A DNA stretch of 64,000 bases from the NCBI GenBank assembly GCA_947359465.1, contig OX375876.1, positions 86,706,184 to 86,770,183 of the forward strand, in the 5' to 3' direction. This document shows, piece after piece, positions 32,101-47,100 of the stretch. Each line of letters opens with the position of its first letter. The stretch's first letter is position 1. The notes under the pieces are model-generated. The model was not told the origin of the DNA. It was given only the letters and a program-made list of their open reading frames with translations, and made no database searches. The stretch is from Metellina segmentata. Lineage: Eukaryota > Arthropoda > Arachnida > Araneae > Tetragnathidae. The translations under genes were made by a program, and so were the position numbers.

Positions 32101-35100
32101 CTAGGTTGTTTGCCATTTTGTTTCCATAAATCCCACAATGACTAGGAATCCAGTACAATGTTTCTTCCCGAAGCCAGTAGCTACATAGCATACGTAGGTA
32201 CTCTGCATAAGAAATAAATATAAACAGGGAAAATCTCGATCTTTTCATCTTGTCTTTGAATCGAAAGACTTTCATGTAATTGGATGATCTCTTGAATTTC
32301 AGGCAAAATAACCTTCTTTCAGTTGAGTGATATAATGGAAGATATCGTGCCCAAAGGACGCCCTCAAAAGAGAATGCGCCTGGAAGAAGACAATCTACCC
32401 AGTTCGTGAACTTTCAGTTATCTCTATTGTACAGCAAGTGATAATTATTTGTAAATGTTCCATTACTTTAGTATTTATGTGTTAAAATATCTTGAAAAAT
32501 TAAAAACTTATTTATTTTACTATGTTTCTGTGAGCCACATCCAGAAAGTATTTTCCATGCACCTATTAAAAACAATAGACTATTAGAAAGATCTTACCAT
32601 TTAATTCTGCATATCTTAATCTACTTTTCAACGTAATAGCCATACAAATTGAGGCACTTATTATACCTTGACTAATGTCACTATACATTGTTCTTAAAAT
32701 ATCACTGTATGTGACTTGAACTATTTCTGGATGTTTTCCTTTATCCCATCACTACTCAACTTCTGACTGCAGAAATTTCTTGAGATGGATTAACAGACTG
32801 AAACTGCTCAGTGCTGCATCCAGACTTCAAAAGGAATGACTAATTTGTTCCCAGTGTATCGAGTTAGGCAGTTTCTGTGTCATGCGAGTGGCATGGTCAT
32901 ACATTGTAATACAATGGTGGAACTCAGTAGGCCACTGTATGACACAAAACCTTGATAACTCATTTTGTTGACAATTCAGTCATCCCTCCTTTAGTCTGCA
33001 CCAAGAGATTTCCTTCTGTTCACAGGCCTCAAGAAATGTCTTGGCAGCCAGAATTCCATGAACAGGGTATCTTCTCTCTCTCAAATCATGTACTATTTTG
33101 AAAAGTAGATTAGGTATGTAGAATCTAGTTGTAATAAAATAAATGTTTTTCCAATTGCCTGCTGTTTTTTTTTTTTTTTTTTTGTATTCAAACAATGCTT
33201 ACTTTTTGGATTTGCCTAAAAAGAATTGGTATTAAATATTGATATGAATTTTTAACATAAATAAAGTAGTTTAATACTTTTTTGTTTAATTTGGCTTAGT
33301 GTTCCTGTTATTACTTTATTTCACCAACATGGATTAAGTGTATATTTATGTTCTGAGATATTTACATAGTGTAAAAAATAACTACAATTTTTTTTTTCTA
33401 GTGCAAGAGGGTCAACTTGAAAAAAGCAAAGATGATATGGATTCCGAACCAAAGCAGAAGAAAAAGGTTTCTGTGAATTTTATACATTTGCCTTCTTTTT
33501 TTTTGGTTGAAATATTGAACTCTATTTTTTGTAGTTCAATTATCACATATTTTAATGTTAGATTTATGTATCCCACCTTTTTTAGGAGTGTGACAGCTTA
33601 ATCTCAAATCCTGGGAAGAGTAAAAAATATGTAATAAATTTATTTAGTTTTATTGGTAATATGTTAAACATTTCTAATAAAACTAAATAAGTTTGGTTAA
33701 ATCCTAATATATGGCACAGTCATCAATGTTTGTGAAAAGTTGCTAAAGTTGGCATCATAGAAACATTTTAAGAAAATTCTCCTTTTCACTAAAATTACCA
33801 CTTTTTTGGAACTATTTATTGACAAATCTATGCATTCAAATCAATCCAAACTTGGTACATCTAATTATTATATCAGGTATTCACACAAAAAACGTTTGAT
33901 CACTTTCATAAAAAATATTTATTACTAGCTTTCCTCAATCCATGAAATACCATGGCTTGATTTCTCAATGTTAATTTTTCTTAAACAAAGAGAAATGTAG
34001 TACCATATTATTCATACACATGTAACTGTCATTTGATGAGCCAGAAATTTTTTTTAAATATTTTAGTTAATGGTCACTTGTCAAATCCAAATCATTGCTT
34101 AAACTTAAAAAATGTCCCGAGTTTTTGTTATAAAAATCTAGCATTGCTTTTCTGTTTCATTAAACAGTAAAAGGATGTTTGCACAATATGCTGTACAAAT
34201 TTCATGTCAATGAATCGAATAGTTTTATGGATTACCAACCACTCATAAGAAGCTGTTCTGAGAATAAATTTAAGTTTCAATACAGTTAATAGATGCATAT
34301 TCAGCACTTATAGTATTTTCACATTAATCTGCTATACCAGTGCCATACAGTGTGTTCTTTTGATAGCCACCTTTCCATGACTAATCGATGTAAATCAACT
34401 TCATAGAATGGTCATCTTAATGAAGTGGTGCTACAAATTCTACATCTGTGCACCAAGTGTGTTAATGACTTGAAACTGGATCAATTTTGTTAATTGCTCC
34501 TTAAAATTTGGCACACATATTTTTACAACTCTAAAGAATAAAATTACGTAAGTACAAAATTGTTTTTCTTTTTGTGCTAAAAACAAAAAAATTCCCTTTG
34601 GATTTTTTTCAGCCCGTCTTTATGTAAGTATTCGTTTCATGTTGTCGTTGCTATTTAACATAGGTTTGTGACAAAATTTTTAACTGTACCAAGACTATGA
34701 AAATTAGAATTTACCTATGAATTCTATAAATTTCTAATTTATCAGTACAATATGCTTGAAATATTCCAACCTTTTACCTTTTCTGTCCCTTTTTAAATTT
34801 TGTCATTTTCACAAGATTATGTAATAGAAAAGGAAATCATAATTTTATGCAGATTGTATTCACGAACAATTTCATTGTAATCTACATATTCTTTTGGGAA
34901 CTTAAATTCTTTTAGAGAGGCAGAAGGAAAAGGAATCTTTTACCAAAAGAGCTTGAAGGATTAATGGGTGCTGCAAATCTTGCTTATGCTCAAGGAAATA
35001 CTGAAGATGCCATAAAAATGTGCATGGAACTTATTCGCTTAGGTTAGATGCTTTTTTTTTTCTTTATGTATGCGTGAAAAAAATAAAAACATTATTTACA

Positions 35101-38100
35101 TACTGTATTTATTCTTGCAATGGTAAGACTGTGTTTTTAAATGAATTATAATCAGAATATGTTTTTATGTTTAGCTTGTTGAAAATTTTAAGTCAAGTAA
35201 ATCTAACTGCATGTTTAACTAATGTGTTGAAATTTATTAGTTCATATTTTTTTAGTTCCTTATAAATAGTATGCATAGAGCAGTGTCTTGGATTTAAAAA
35301 CGATGTTCCTTATTTAAGAAATGTACTAACTTCATTATAATTTTCACAGCACCAGCTGCAAATGAACCATTCCAGACTTTAGGAGTTATTTATGATGAAA
35401 TGGGTGAATCTCGGAAAGCATTCCAGGTACATTGAGTTGTAAACAAAAGTTATTTACATAAAAAGCATGAAAGCTTTAGAGCTTTTAAAATATTCTTGGT
35501 TTTATTGTAAATTATAAGAAAATGTATGCAAGTTCATCAAATGGCCTTTATTTTAATTCTGTATTGTTAAAGATGAAAACATATGCACATATATATTTCA
35601 ATAGCTATAAAATGTACTTATAAGGCTTTTTCTGGTGTTTTATAATTATATTTCATTGATTTTTAAGCTATTTTTTAAATGGCTCAAAACAGGTACGTTA
35701 AATGAGTACAAACAGTACAAATTCATCTTTTACACAATATACTTTAGTCATCATCCCCCCCCCATTATTAAATTAACTGTCACATATTTGTGCCTTTTTT
35801 TTTTTACTTTTCATTGATGATGATGATGTCGTGTCTACGACGAGTCTTGTTAAAATGATGCCATGAGCAGTTATCACAGCTCTAGCAATCTCCACCATAT
35901 TGTCCTTGTACAGGTTCGGTTCCGAGAAAAGGACCCCGACTTTAAATAGATCCGCAATTATTGCTGGACAATCGAAAATGTGAGCTGGTGTTAACTCCAT
36001 ATCTGGGCAGTTATTACACTTTCTGTAAGATCTATTACCCTCGCTGTCAATCTTCATTTCTCTGTAATGACCTGTTCTTAACCTGGCTATGGTTTTGGTA
36101 ATTAGTCTATCCTCATTGATATTACAAAGCTGATGCTTAATTGGGATCGAAGGTTCAATTTGAAGTTAGCTAGGGCATTTGCGTCCAGCAGGGTGACATT
36201 CACATTGTCCTCATTGTTTAGATTTCTAGCCTCTTTTGCTAGTTGGTCTGCAGTCTCGTTGCCTGATATATTAACGTGTGCGGGCAACCACTGGAGTGTG
36301 CAGATCTTTCCCAAATGTTGAATTTCTCTTAGGTGGGAGCATATTCTGCTGATGATCGAGGAGTCTCTTTTTAGTATTGCTTGTAGGGCAGCTCTTGATT
36401 ATATTCAAGATTATAATAGTTTGTAACTTGAGATAAGCTTTGCTTTGAAAATGATGACTTGGTTTTTCAATTAATAGTTTTCTTATTGATTTTAAGACAT
36501 CTTTTTTGTTGAACAATTTTAACAAAGCCAAGTGTCCAAAGAGTTTGCTTGAAGGTTACAATCTAACAGCTTTCCTAATTTTAAAATTTAATTACATTAT
36601 TTACTTGTTTTAATCACTTCTCCTAAATTTTGCTTAACTCAAATAACACTCAAATAACTATCTTTTTTGTTGAACAATTTTAACAAAGCCAAGTGTCCAA
36701 AGAGTTTGCTTGAAGGTTACAATCTAACAGCTTTCCTAATTTTAAAATTTAATTACATTATTTACTTGTTTTAATCACTTCTCCTAAATTTTGCTTAACT
36801 CAAATAACACATTGTTTGTGTTGCTCAGTATGAACTTTTCATCAGTTGCATTTTGTTATGCTGCAACTATTTTTCAAAATAGTTCCTTTCAAACAAAAAG
36901 GCTTAAATATAAATAAACTTAATCAGACATTTTAAGTAACACTCTTGTCTGTTAAAGTAGCATTAATTGAAACAGATCCACTGGATTGCCTATGTTAAGT
37001 TATTTTTGCAAAGTTAAAGTAATTGCTGTTAGACATCTGTATGTTGTCTATACAGGTCAGCTCTGGTGAATTGGCATTTGAGTCATATGGTTTTGAATGA
37101 GTTTATCTGTTAGGGGTTAGAGGACAAATTTAAGGTGATTAAAGCACTTCCACTGTTAAACATGAATTCCAGCTCCAAGTCATTAAAAAAATAATTGTCT
37201 AAAAAAAGTCTAAAGTAATAGGTTTTTTTTTTATTATGAGCTGTAGAAACAAGGATTCACCTATGGTGCTCGCCGTATCTGATTTTGTGTATGGCATTCA
37301 CTTTTTACACCTGGTAAACTTACTACTTGAATTGGACTCCACTGAGGTCATCTGCCATCTCAATAGAGAATCACTACATTATTTCATGAAAGAGAAAAAT
37401 TTATGTTAATTTTTACATCTGAGCAAATTGTTCCTTTCATTATAGTATGTAAATATATAATTATGACAAATATTGTGCTGAACTTGGAGTGATTTCAAAA
37501 CTTGACTTCTTTTGTTTTTAGTGTTACTTGGTTGCAGCATTTTTGAATCCTTCAGATACCGAGGAGTGGATTCGATTGGCAGAAATATCCATTGAGCAAA
37601 ATGAAATACAGCAGGCTATTAGCTGTTATTCAAGAGGTATGAAAACAAAAGCATAAAATGGATTTACTACATTTCCAAAACGTTATTTTGCATGAGTAAA
37701 AATGTTAACTGACTTGAAGAAACAGGGAAATGAAAGAAAACATTTTACTAGTATTTATCAACCATTCATGACGCTGCTGTGATCTTAAGAATCGAGAAGT
37801 TACAAACCGATGATTCAATATCTGCCATCGAATCAGTGTAGTGGTTAGGGTGGATCAACAGATTCCTGGTTTGAATTCCAGATTAAGGCATAAATGCTTG
37901 TTTATCCTGAATGAATGTGGCTTCTCTGTAAATGGATTGTGCTTAGAATGTATGGTAAAAATGGGAAATGTAACAAGAATCCACACCCACAGTGCACCAG
38001 GGTAATGCATAAATCTGCCCTTGATGGAAATGTTCAATTAATTGACTGACTATAAAAAAATGTTTGCTTTTTTAATAAAAAGTAGTTTTTCAAAAAAAAA

Positions 38101-41100
38101 AATTTATGTTACACCTTGCATTGTACATACAATTCATCTAAAGAGAGGCCACAATTTATAACAAATGTTGTATAAAAAATGATTTCATCTACTCTGAAGA
38201 AAAGACCCATCAATGTCTTTAATGTAGCATATTTTAGATCTAAATATATAATTACTTTTCATGTCACACCTGACATTCTACCTACAATTCATGTATAAAG
38301 AGACCGCAATTTATAACGAATGTTGTATCAAAAATGGTTTAATCTACTAATTGTACGTAGAACACCTAGCATTCTACGTACAATTCATTTATAGAGAGGC
38401 CGCAATTTATAACGAATGTTGTATAAAAAAAAACAGTTTCATCTACTCTGAAGAAAGTCCCATCATCGTCTGTAATGTAGCATATTTTAGATCTAAATAT
38501 ATAATTACTTTTCATGTCACACCTGACATTCTACCTACAATTCATTTATTAAGAGACCGCAATTTATAACGAATGTTGTATCAAAAATGGTTTAATCTAC
38601 TAATTGTACGTAGAACACCTAGCATTCTACGTACAATTCATTTATAGAGAGGCCGCAATTTATAAGGAATGTTGTATAAAAAAAAACAGTTTCATCTACT
38701 CTGAAGAAAGTCCCATCATCGTCTGTAATGTAGCATATTTTAGATCTAAATATATAATTACTTTTCATGTCACACCTGACATTCTACCAACAATTCATGT
38801 ATAAAGAGACCGCAATTTATAACGAATGTTGTATCAAAAAGGGTTTAATCTACTCTGAAAAAAAGACCCATCAACATCTGTAATGTAGCATATTTTAGAT
38901 CTAAAAATATAATTATTTTTCATGCCACACCTGACATTCTACGTACAATTTTTTTATAGAGAGGCCACAATTTAGTAACATATTTTATTAGCATATTTTA
39001 GCATTATTTATTTTGTAGCATATTTTAGATCTAAAAATATAAGTAATTTTGCTCAATAAAAGATTTCCTTACATTTAGTATTTTAGCTATTATTGCTAAA
39101 ATTTATTAGCAATAGTATATACTTTAGTAACTAATTTAGCTATCATTATAATGAGCTTGTATTATCTTTCTTAGTGAAACTGAAATATAGTTTTTTCTAT
39201 AGTGATAATCTTAGTCCTCACTCATACGTAACAGCTTCACCCTTTCATTTTGTTAAATCTTTTAATTGTTTTCACTCATGTAATTGCTCACTGTTAAAAA
39301 GATTATATTCGATATTTGTTTTAATCTATCAATAAATTTTGTGACTATATCTCCTTTTCCCCAGCTTGAATAATCTTTGAGAATCCAAAATAATATTTTC
39401 TTCACAGCTAATCTAATAATTGAGGCATTGGGGATACGAAGGACAAACTCAACAAATGCTAGGTTTCAGAAAAGTGCATTTAAAAGCGGAGCTCTTTCAC
39501 TCTTAGAACATAGGAGAGCTACTGTTAGTCTTATTTTTGTATGACTAGAAAGGGAGAACTCAACAAAATAGTCAATACCATTATGTCTGAAAACTAAAAT
39601 AGGGGGGGGGGGATTTATGCCCAATATTGAATTCGTTCTTTGTATCCGCAACACCTCAATTATTGCCCCTATGTTACAGCTGCATTCTTTAACTATACTA
39701 AATCATTTAATTGTTTTCCAGCTATTCGTAATGAGCCAAGTAATGTGAATTTTTTATGGGAACGCTGCAATTTATATGAACAGATTGGCGAGAGGAAAAG
39801 AGCTTTAGCAGGGTATGAGATGATTCTAAAGCATTTGAGTGATCCTGAGGATGGAGAAAAATGTGTTGACATGGCAAGAGAAATTGCAAAAGTAAATGTT
39901 TCTTCAATTAGCCTAAATATATAGTGCATTGGTTTTTAACTTTTTTTTTTTTTTTAATTTTACTAAAGAACCACATAAAAAATTTATGTGTTTATAATTT
40001 TGTTGTTGATGCCTAATTTAGTAAAATTTGTGTTTAATTTTATCAACATTGTAAAAAGAGTAAGGTTTCTCTTAGGTTCATCATGACAATACTGATGATG
40101 TTAATGCTGTGAAAGTTCTGGAAACAGCTTTTACGAAATTTCCCTCTCTGATAACATCAGAAGGTAAGACAAATATTTTTGTCCAATTAGGCATCATGTG
40201 ATTCACTTTTCCACCTCGTCCATTTTTTGCATGTTTTACATTATTGTTTTCTTTTGCAGATGTCAACTTTTTGTTAGAGTTACAGTTAAGCCAAAAATTT
40301 TACAAAGCAGCTGTTAAGGTAACTAGTCAGTTTAATTTAGTTTGGTGATTGCTTAAATCTATTTTCATTTTTTAAGAATTAAATATGTATTTTAGCAGTT
40401 TCCTCTTGAGTAGAACTAATACTAATATTGAATTGTTATATGATATGAACCATCTCAGCTAAAAATCAAGGTCAAAGTGGTTTTAGTTTTTAAATTATGT
40501 TCACTGTTTTAAATGTGCATATTATTTTTACCTACAATGTATGTTTCATATTATATATATTTTTGATCATTTCTAATCTAAAAATTTACCGAACTTTACT
40601 TTCTTGTTGAGGTTTAAAATTATTAATAATAAAATTTTCATTTGTCACAAATATATATTTTCTAAACATATTTAATATTTTAAATGTGTTTAATATTCTA
40701 AATATGTAGTTTCAGTTTAATTTGTGTTGAAGATTCAGTTTTTATTAATGTGTTTTTGTAGACATTTGTACAGCATTGCGGTGTGAAACTGAAAATGCCA
40801 TTAGGAGATATAACATCCATTGATGCCTTAAACGATTTTAATGATGAGAATTTCAGAGCTATAATTAGGTATTTGCAAATATTTCATTTTCACATTCTAT
40901 ATTTTATTTATTTATTAATTTTTTAATAAGGTTTTTTACTGTGTCTATTGCTATGTTGCTACTGCAGGATAACATCTACAACTCTCCATTTAAACATCAG
41001 TAATATCGAGTATATTCTTAATCACCAGTGAATCATTGATTTTATAGGCATTCATTTCCTTTTTGCTACAGCATTAGATTTTCAGAATTCCATTAATGTT

Positions 41101-44100
41101 AGTTTTGAAAAAAATTTAAGCTTAGTTTTTTATGCTTGTCGCATTGTAATTGTAAAATATTAAATTGTAAATTAACTATCGATTGAAATAGGGCTTTATT
41201 CTAAATACAAGGTTTGTCTGGAATGTATTCAGTCATGTAAAAAAAACAAGATACATTGTACTTGGAATATTTTTTGCCTAGTTTCCTTCAAAATAGGCAC
41301 TCTAGGGACTTACACTCTTCTCCCAGAGTTTCTTCCACTTCTCAAAGTACTCTGCTGCCCATTCATTGTTGGAATCACTATCTCTTCCCTCATTGTGTTC
41401 TCTTGAATCATCCATGGTTGGAAATCTCTTCCCTTTCAGAGTCGAGCTTAGATTCAGAAAAAGCCTGACGTCACAGAGCATCAAATCTAGGCTGTAGGGA
41501 AGCTGAGAAACCTAGGTCATTTGATGTTTTGCCCAACTTGAGACAGAATGAATCTGTCAATCATCAATTGCCCACAGTTGTGTCCGCTTCCTTCATACTG
41601 TATCCCACAGTGCGAACAACATCCAGGTCGTTATTAATTCTTTGACTTGGAGGAACCTTAACCTTCATATAAAAACACAGTCAACATGGTCTTGACATTG
41701 CTGCCACTTCTTTGTATGGGAAGAACTAGGCATGTGTCCTAATCAAGACTTCTTAATCATTTGAATTGTTACAGTGGAGGAATTTTCGAGTTTATCACTC
41801 TACTTGATTAGTCATTCTAAATGTGATGGTCTCGCAGAACATATGCTGACGTAAAGGCATCTAACACCCAATAGATTAGTGAAATGGGCTCGTGATTTTT
41901 CATGCATCTGCATCAATCAGTCCCCTCTCCTTTGCTGTCAAGTTATATCAATGCCACACAAACTTTTTTTCACAAAAATAGTAATGGTTGGATATTTACC
42001 AAATAGACCTCATGTATGAATTAGACATGCTGCAAAAATGATGTGTTTACACCAGGGCTTTTAATACATTGACATGCTGAAATTTATGATAGACTGATTC
42101 AGCATAATCGAAAGAATACTTATCAGTAATTCCCTCACTGTAGCATGCAATTTGTAGGTTAGAAGTATGATTGTCCATCTCAGTCTGATATTTTGCAAGC
42201 ACATTGTTTTTAAATATTGTGTTTAACTTCCACTGCATAGAATACAGATTAAAAGACCTGCATTGGAATGCACTATTGTTACAATTACTGATAAAGCTAA
42301 ATCTTTGAAAAAAGCACAATAGAAAGGAATTGATTGCTATGGGGATGAAATTCAAATCAATGAGCATGCAATTTGATTGTTTCTCCTATAATGTAAAGGC
42401 ATCCTCTTCCAAGTGGAAGAAAGATTAAGAGTCTAAACAATGACAGACTTATGACGTCATGGGCTTGAAGGTTCTAAAAATTTTTAAAAATTACAATGAT
42501 CAAAATTTAAACTTTAATTTCTGTTCAAACACAGAAATGCAGAATTAGAATTGTTAAAGCAAGATGGATACTATTTTTTTTTTAATTTGAACTTAATTGT
42601 TTACTTATTATTTAATTTATTTTTTAAAGTCTACTTGAATGAAATTATGTTGATTACTTTCACAAAATGTTTGAATAAGTTGTTGCTTCCTATGTCTTCT
42701 GAATACTAAACAACTACTTAAATGTAAATATTTTTGTCTTCCCTTTGTAAAAAGCTCTTAGTTAATTTTATTTTTTATTATTTTTTTTTTCAGCTGTGTT
42801 GTTCCTGAAGTACTGCCAATTGATTTAACTGTGAAATTTCTGATATGCCTCATTCACTTGAAGTCCTTAAAAGCCATGCAGGTATTTAGCTTTGAATAAT
42901 TTATATCTGTATCTGCAATGTTTTTCAGATGCTAGCAATGGAAAGTTTCTTAAAGGACATATTGCAGTAACAATAACGACATTGCACTACTTAATGACAC
43001 CTCATAACCTAACGATTACAGAGTGAGCAATTGTATTCAAGTGCTTGATTTCTGATAGTATACTTAGTCAGTTGGGAAAGTTTCCAGCCACATGCAATAT
43101 GAAAGAATATTCATTGCACCAAAAACTTTGAGCACCTAGTTTCTTTCAAAGTAGGCACCTTGGGACCTCACACCTCTCCCAATAGCTCTTCCACTTTTCA
43201 AGCCCCCTGCAAAGTTCATTGTTGAAGTTGCCATCAGCTGCCTTGCCATGTTCTCCTGCATTGTATCCATGGTCAGAAATTTCTTGTCTTTCAGAGAAGA
43301 TTTTAACCTTAGGAAAAGTCAAGCTACAGGGTGTCAAATCCAAGCGATGAGGGAGCTGATTCATCTGAATTATTTGATGTGTTCCACATGAGATGTGATA
43401 AATGGTAGTTGCCACGTGTTTCATGTTAATTTCCTTCATCAAAATCTCGAACACATTCAGCATTCTCAGGTCTGTTGCTGCTTGTTGATGGCCTTCCAGA
43501 ACGTGAATAACTTTAAACAAATTCCCTGCTGTTTATAAAGCAGATGTACCACATTTTTATTTGTGCTGTAGACATTTCATTATGTCCAAAAATCTTTTCA
43601 ATCATAATAGTTCCCGTGGATGAATTCTCAAATTTAGCGCAAGATTTGAATCAAATTCACTGCTCTTGCTTGGTCATTGTGAATGGAATGGTCTCACAGA
43701 TCATACGCTCACTCAAGGGGGTCTAGCGCCCTACTGATTAGTGCAAAATATTCTCGATTTTTCACACATGCACACCAATGTCTTCTCTTCTTGATGCCAC
43801 TCAAACTATTGTTATATTAACAATAATAATTTCAATGTTACTTTCAGACAGACCTAGTTATAAAATAAGTGCAGATTCCATATGTTCTTGCTTATTAAAA
43901 TGTCACACTACACATCATTCAATTCATAACTGTGCAAATTCGTCCAACATTGACATTCATTCAAATAAACCTCAAAGGCAAGAGCTCCATCAAGCCAACT
44001 CTCGTTTATGACAGAAAAATATAAACCAGATGTGATTATGGTACAAGAACCATATGTAAAGGAAAATAAAATCATAGGAATACCCGTTTTATGGATACAC

Positions 44101-47100
44101 TGGATTTCATAAAAATAAAAGAGTGAGAATTATAATAACAAATAGAAATCTGCATCCAACTATAATTGCAATTGCTGACAACACAGTGTTGGTTAAAGTT
44201 TTAATATTAACGGGCCTTTTATGGTCTTCTCAGCCTACTCATCACCTCAAAAAAACCTAAATGACCTAAAAACCTTCAAGAACTAATCAAAAATGGTAGG
44301 AAAGGTGGAAATGAGTACTTCTTGATTGGTGGTGATTTAAATGCTCATAGCATCAACTTGGAGTGTGACCACCAAAACTCCAGAAGGTCAGAACTTCTGG
44401 ATTTGATACACATAAACTATAGATCCTCAGCATAAACTATAGATCCTCAGCGATCCCAAATCACCTCTGACCTTTAACAACAACATGATTGTGGATTGGC
44501 CGGACATTACTTTGGTGTCTGATGCAGATAGCGAATCAGTGCCGCTTGGAAGTACTGGATGAGGAAACTGAGTGACCACACGTACGTCAGAACAGTTATC
44601 TCATCAGTAAGAAAATCATCGACGTACAACCAGGTACAAAACAACTTTTGGAGGACACAAAAAAATTCGCACTCAGCTTCGAAATATGCTAATTGGATGC
44701 AGTTCGGTTATATAGAGACATTGCCAAATGTTCAGAACCAGAAACATTGGACAACATAACTGAGGATTTGCAAAACTCTATTACCACAGCCTGCAATAAG
44801 GCATTCAGGAAAAGGGTCGAATTAATTGCTCGAGGATCAAAATTATTAACATGGTGGGATTCATTGAGAATCATCAGGACTTGATTATCCAAAGAGACTA
44901 AGAAAAATTAACTTTTTCCCTTGCATTTTTTTACACGTTACCTAGTATAATGATTTAATGTAATTACTGTATGGATGTAAGGATGTTTTATAAGTAATGT
45001 GCTCTAACATTCTGGGTAGACATATCACCTCAGTGGCATGCTCTATTCACCACAACCCCCCTTTTTTTTAAACTGATACAGTGTCTCACGACACTAGGCA
45101 TGGGAGTGTGTGTTGGTGTTAGTTATGAAATAATTTGTAGCTTTTATATTCTAAGTCTTTTGATAATAATACAGTGATATCTAATCCAAAGCTGTAATTT
45201 CATACTCGTATTTATGTTACTGTCAAATTTCAGACTTATATACATCGATTTAATAAACTGCTGTGAATTAGATTTATATCTGCATTAAAATCACATGATC
45301 ATTCTATAGCAATTGCTTGATTCACTCAAACAAGAAAGTCCAGAAGAAATTGGTGATTTATTCCTTGATGTGGCTGAAGCTTTCATGGAAACTGAAGAAT
45401 ATGAATCAGCTGAACCCTTGCTCCTTCTACTTCTCTCCACAACTGTTTATGATCTGGTATGTGAAGTAATATTTTAGTTTAAAATGAGTTTTAATGATTC
45501 GAAAATTTCTTTGTTTAAAATACCTGTAAAATAATAAAAGAAAACCGTGTTTTAAAATTTATAAACAAACAACATTTCTTGAGTAGAGGTGAAATTAGTT
45601 ATTCTCTTGTTGGGTTCGCTGGTATTTTAGTAATACCGCAAAAGTGTTTCATTTGTAAAGATCTTTTCAGCCTGCGGTTTGGATGAAATATGCTGACTGT
45701 TTGCATGCACTATCCAAAACAGAGGACGCTATGAAAGCTTACCGAAAAGTTATTGAATTGGCACCAACGTATCAAGATGCTCGTCTTGCTCTCTCCAAGA
45801 TCTTGTTGGGAATGGGGAAAATTGAAGAGGCAACGAATGTCCTCAGACAAGGTAATTTATCTTGTGTGATTCACTACTTCCACGATTCATAGTGTAGGAT
45901 TTTAATATTGTATGTAAAAGTGTAGTCGCTTCAAGCAATGGATACTGCACACTTTTGAAGCAAATTAATTTAGTGTACTCATAGAAATAAGAAACTTGTT
46001 GCCATTTATCTACCAAATGAAAGTGAATGCAACATCATAAACCACTCATAATATATTTTTAAACTTTAAGGCACTAAGATAAATAAATTCCATTCAGGAA
46101 CATTTTGTTCTTGCTTTGCTACAAGTATACTATCCAGTCTATGTAACGGGAAATACCTGTATTTCTCTAACTGTCAGGGGTGAAAATCTTCCGCGTTTAT
46201 GCGGATTTTCTCTTAGTTTTTCTTCTCAGAAGTTCCCTTTTACTACAATTTTTTCTTTAGAATTAAACTATATCATGGAATTACAGCCAAAGAATAAATG
46301 TTAAAAAAAAATCAGAAAAGTGTGAATATCCTAACTTAAACTAAGTATGTTTGAAAAGATGCAAAAGAAAAATTGAATAAAGAGCTTTTGAATTATGAAA
46401 ATACATGCTTGTCATAAACACATATTCTGTACCAGTGGTAAAGCCACAAAGAGGGGGTTATGGGTTAAAGCCCCCCCCCCGTACAAAGTCAAATTAATTG
46501 TATATAGTGAACATTATAGAGCTTATAAAGCAAAATAATAGTCAAAAATACATGCTTATCATAAACACATATTCTGTACTAGTGGCACAGCTATATGAGG
46601 TTACGGATTAAACTCCCTACTTCCAAAGACAAATTTTATTGTTTTTAGTGGACTTTAACTGGCTAAATTTGCCTACTCACCCCCCTCAGAAAACATTTCT
46701 GGTTGCACCACTGTTCTGTACACACATTAGTACACAAATATACTATTCTTATTCAGCTATTTTTGTAGTTCAAAATAACACTGCACATATTTTCCTCTTT
46801 TTTTACATTTTGACTGTTTTTACCCCTGAACTTTTATGATCAAAATAGAGTATAGTGGAGCCTCTTTTATATATTTCTCATTTAAATCTTCATCATTTAT
46901 GCATCCAACTTCGTTAATTCTTGTAAACAGAGAGGTTGCAACTCCAGGATACACAAGCGAACCTGGATATTTGTTCTTGCCCTGCGATATTTCCTTTCAC
47001 AATTATTTGACACTGTCTTGGGTGTTGGTACAGCTTGACCAAATATGACCCATGTTCCATAAAACCCTAAACCAACCAAAGGATTGTGTTAATCTAAAAA

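Noticed and set aside
33167..33183. Poly-T run as the tail of a processed pseudogene
   Set aside because: The adjacent sequence has no recognisable coding remnant and no target duplication; a simple T run in an intron is enough.
38351..38804. Two similar small proteins (MYVEHLAFYVQFIYREAA)
   Set aside because: They are two copies of a 253-bp satellite unit inside a GTF3C3 intron; other units do not keep the frame.
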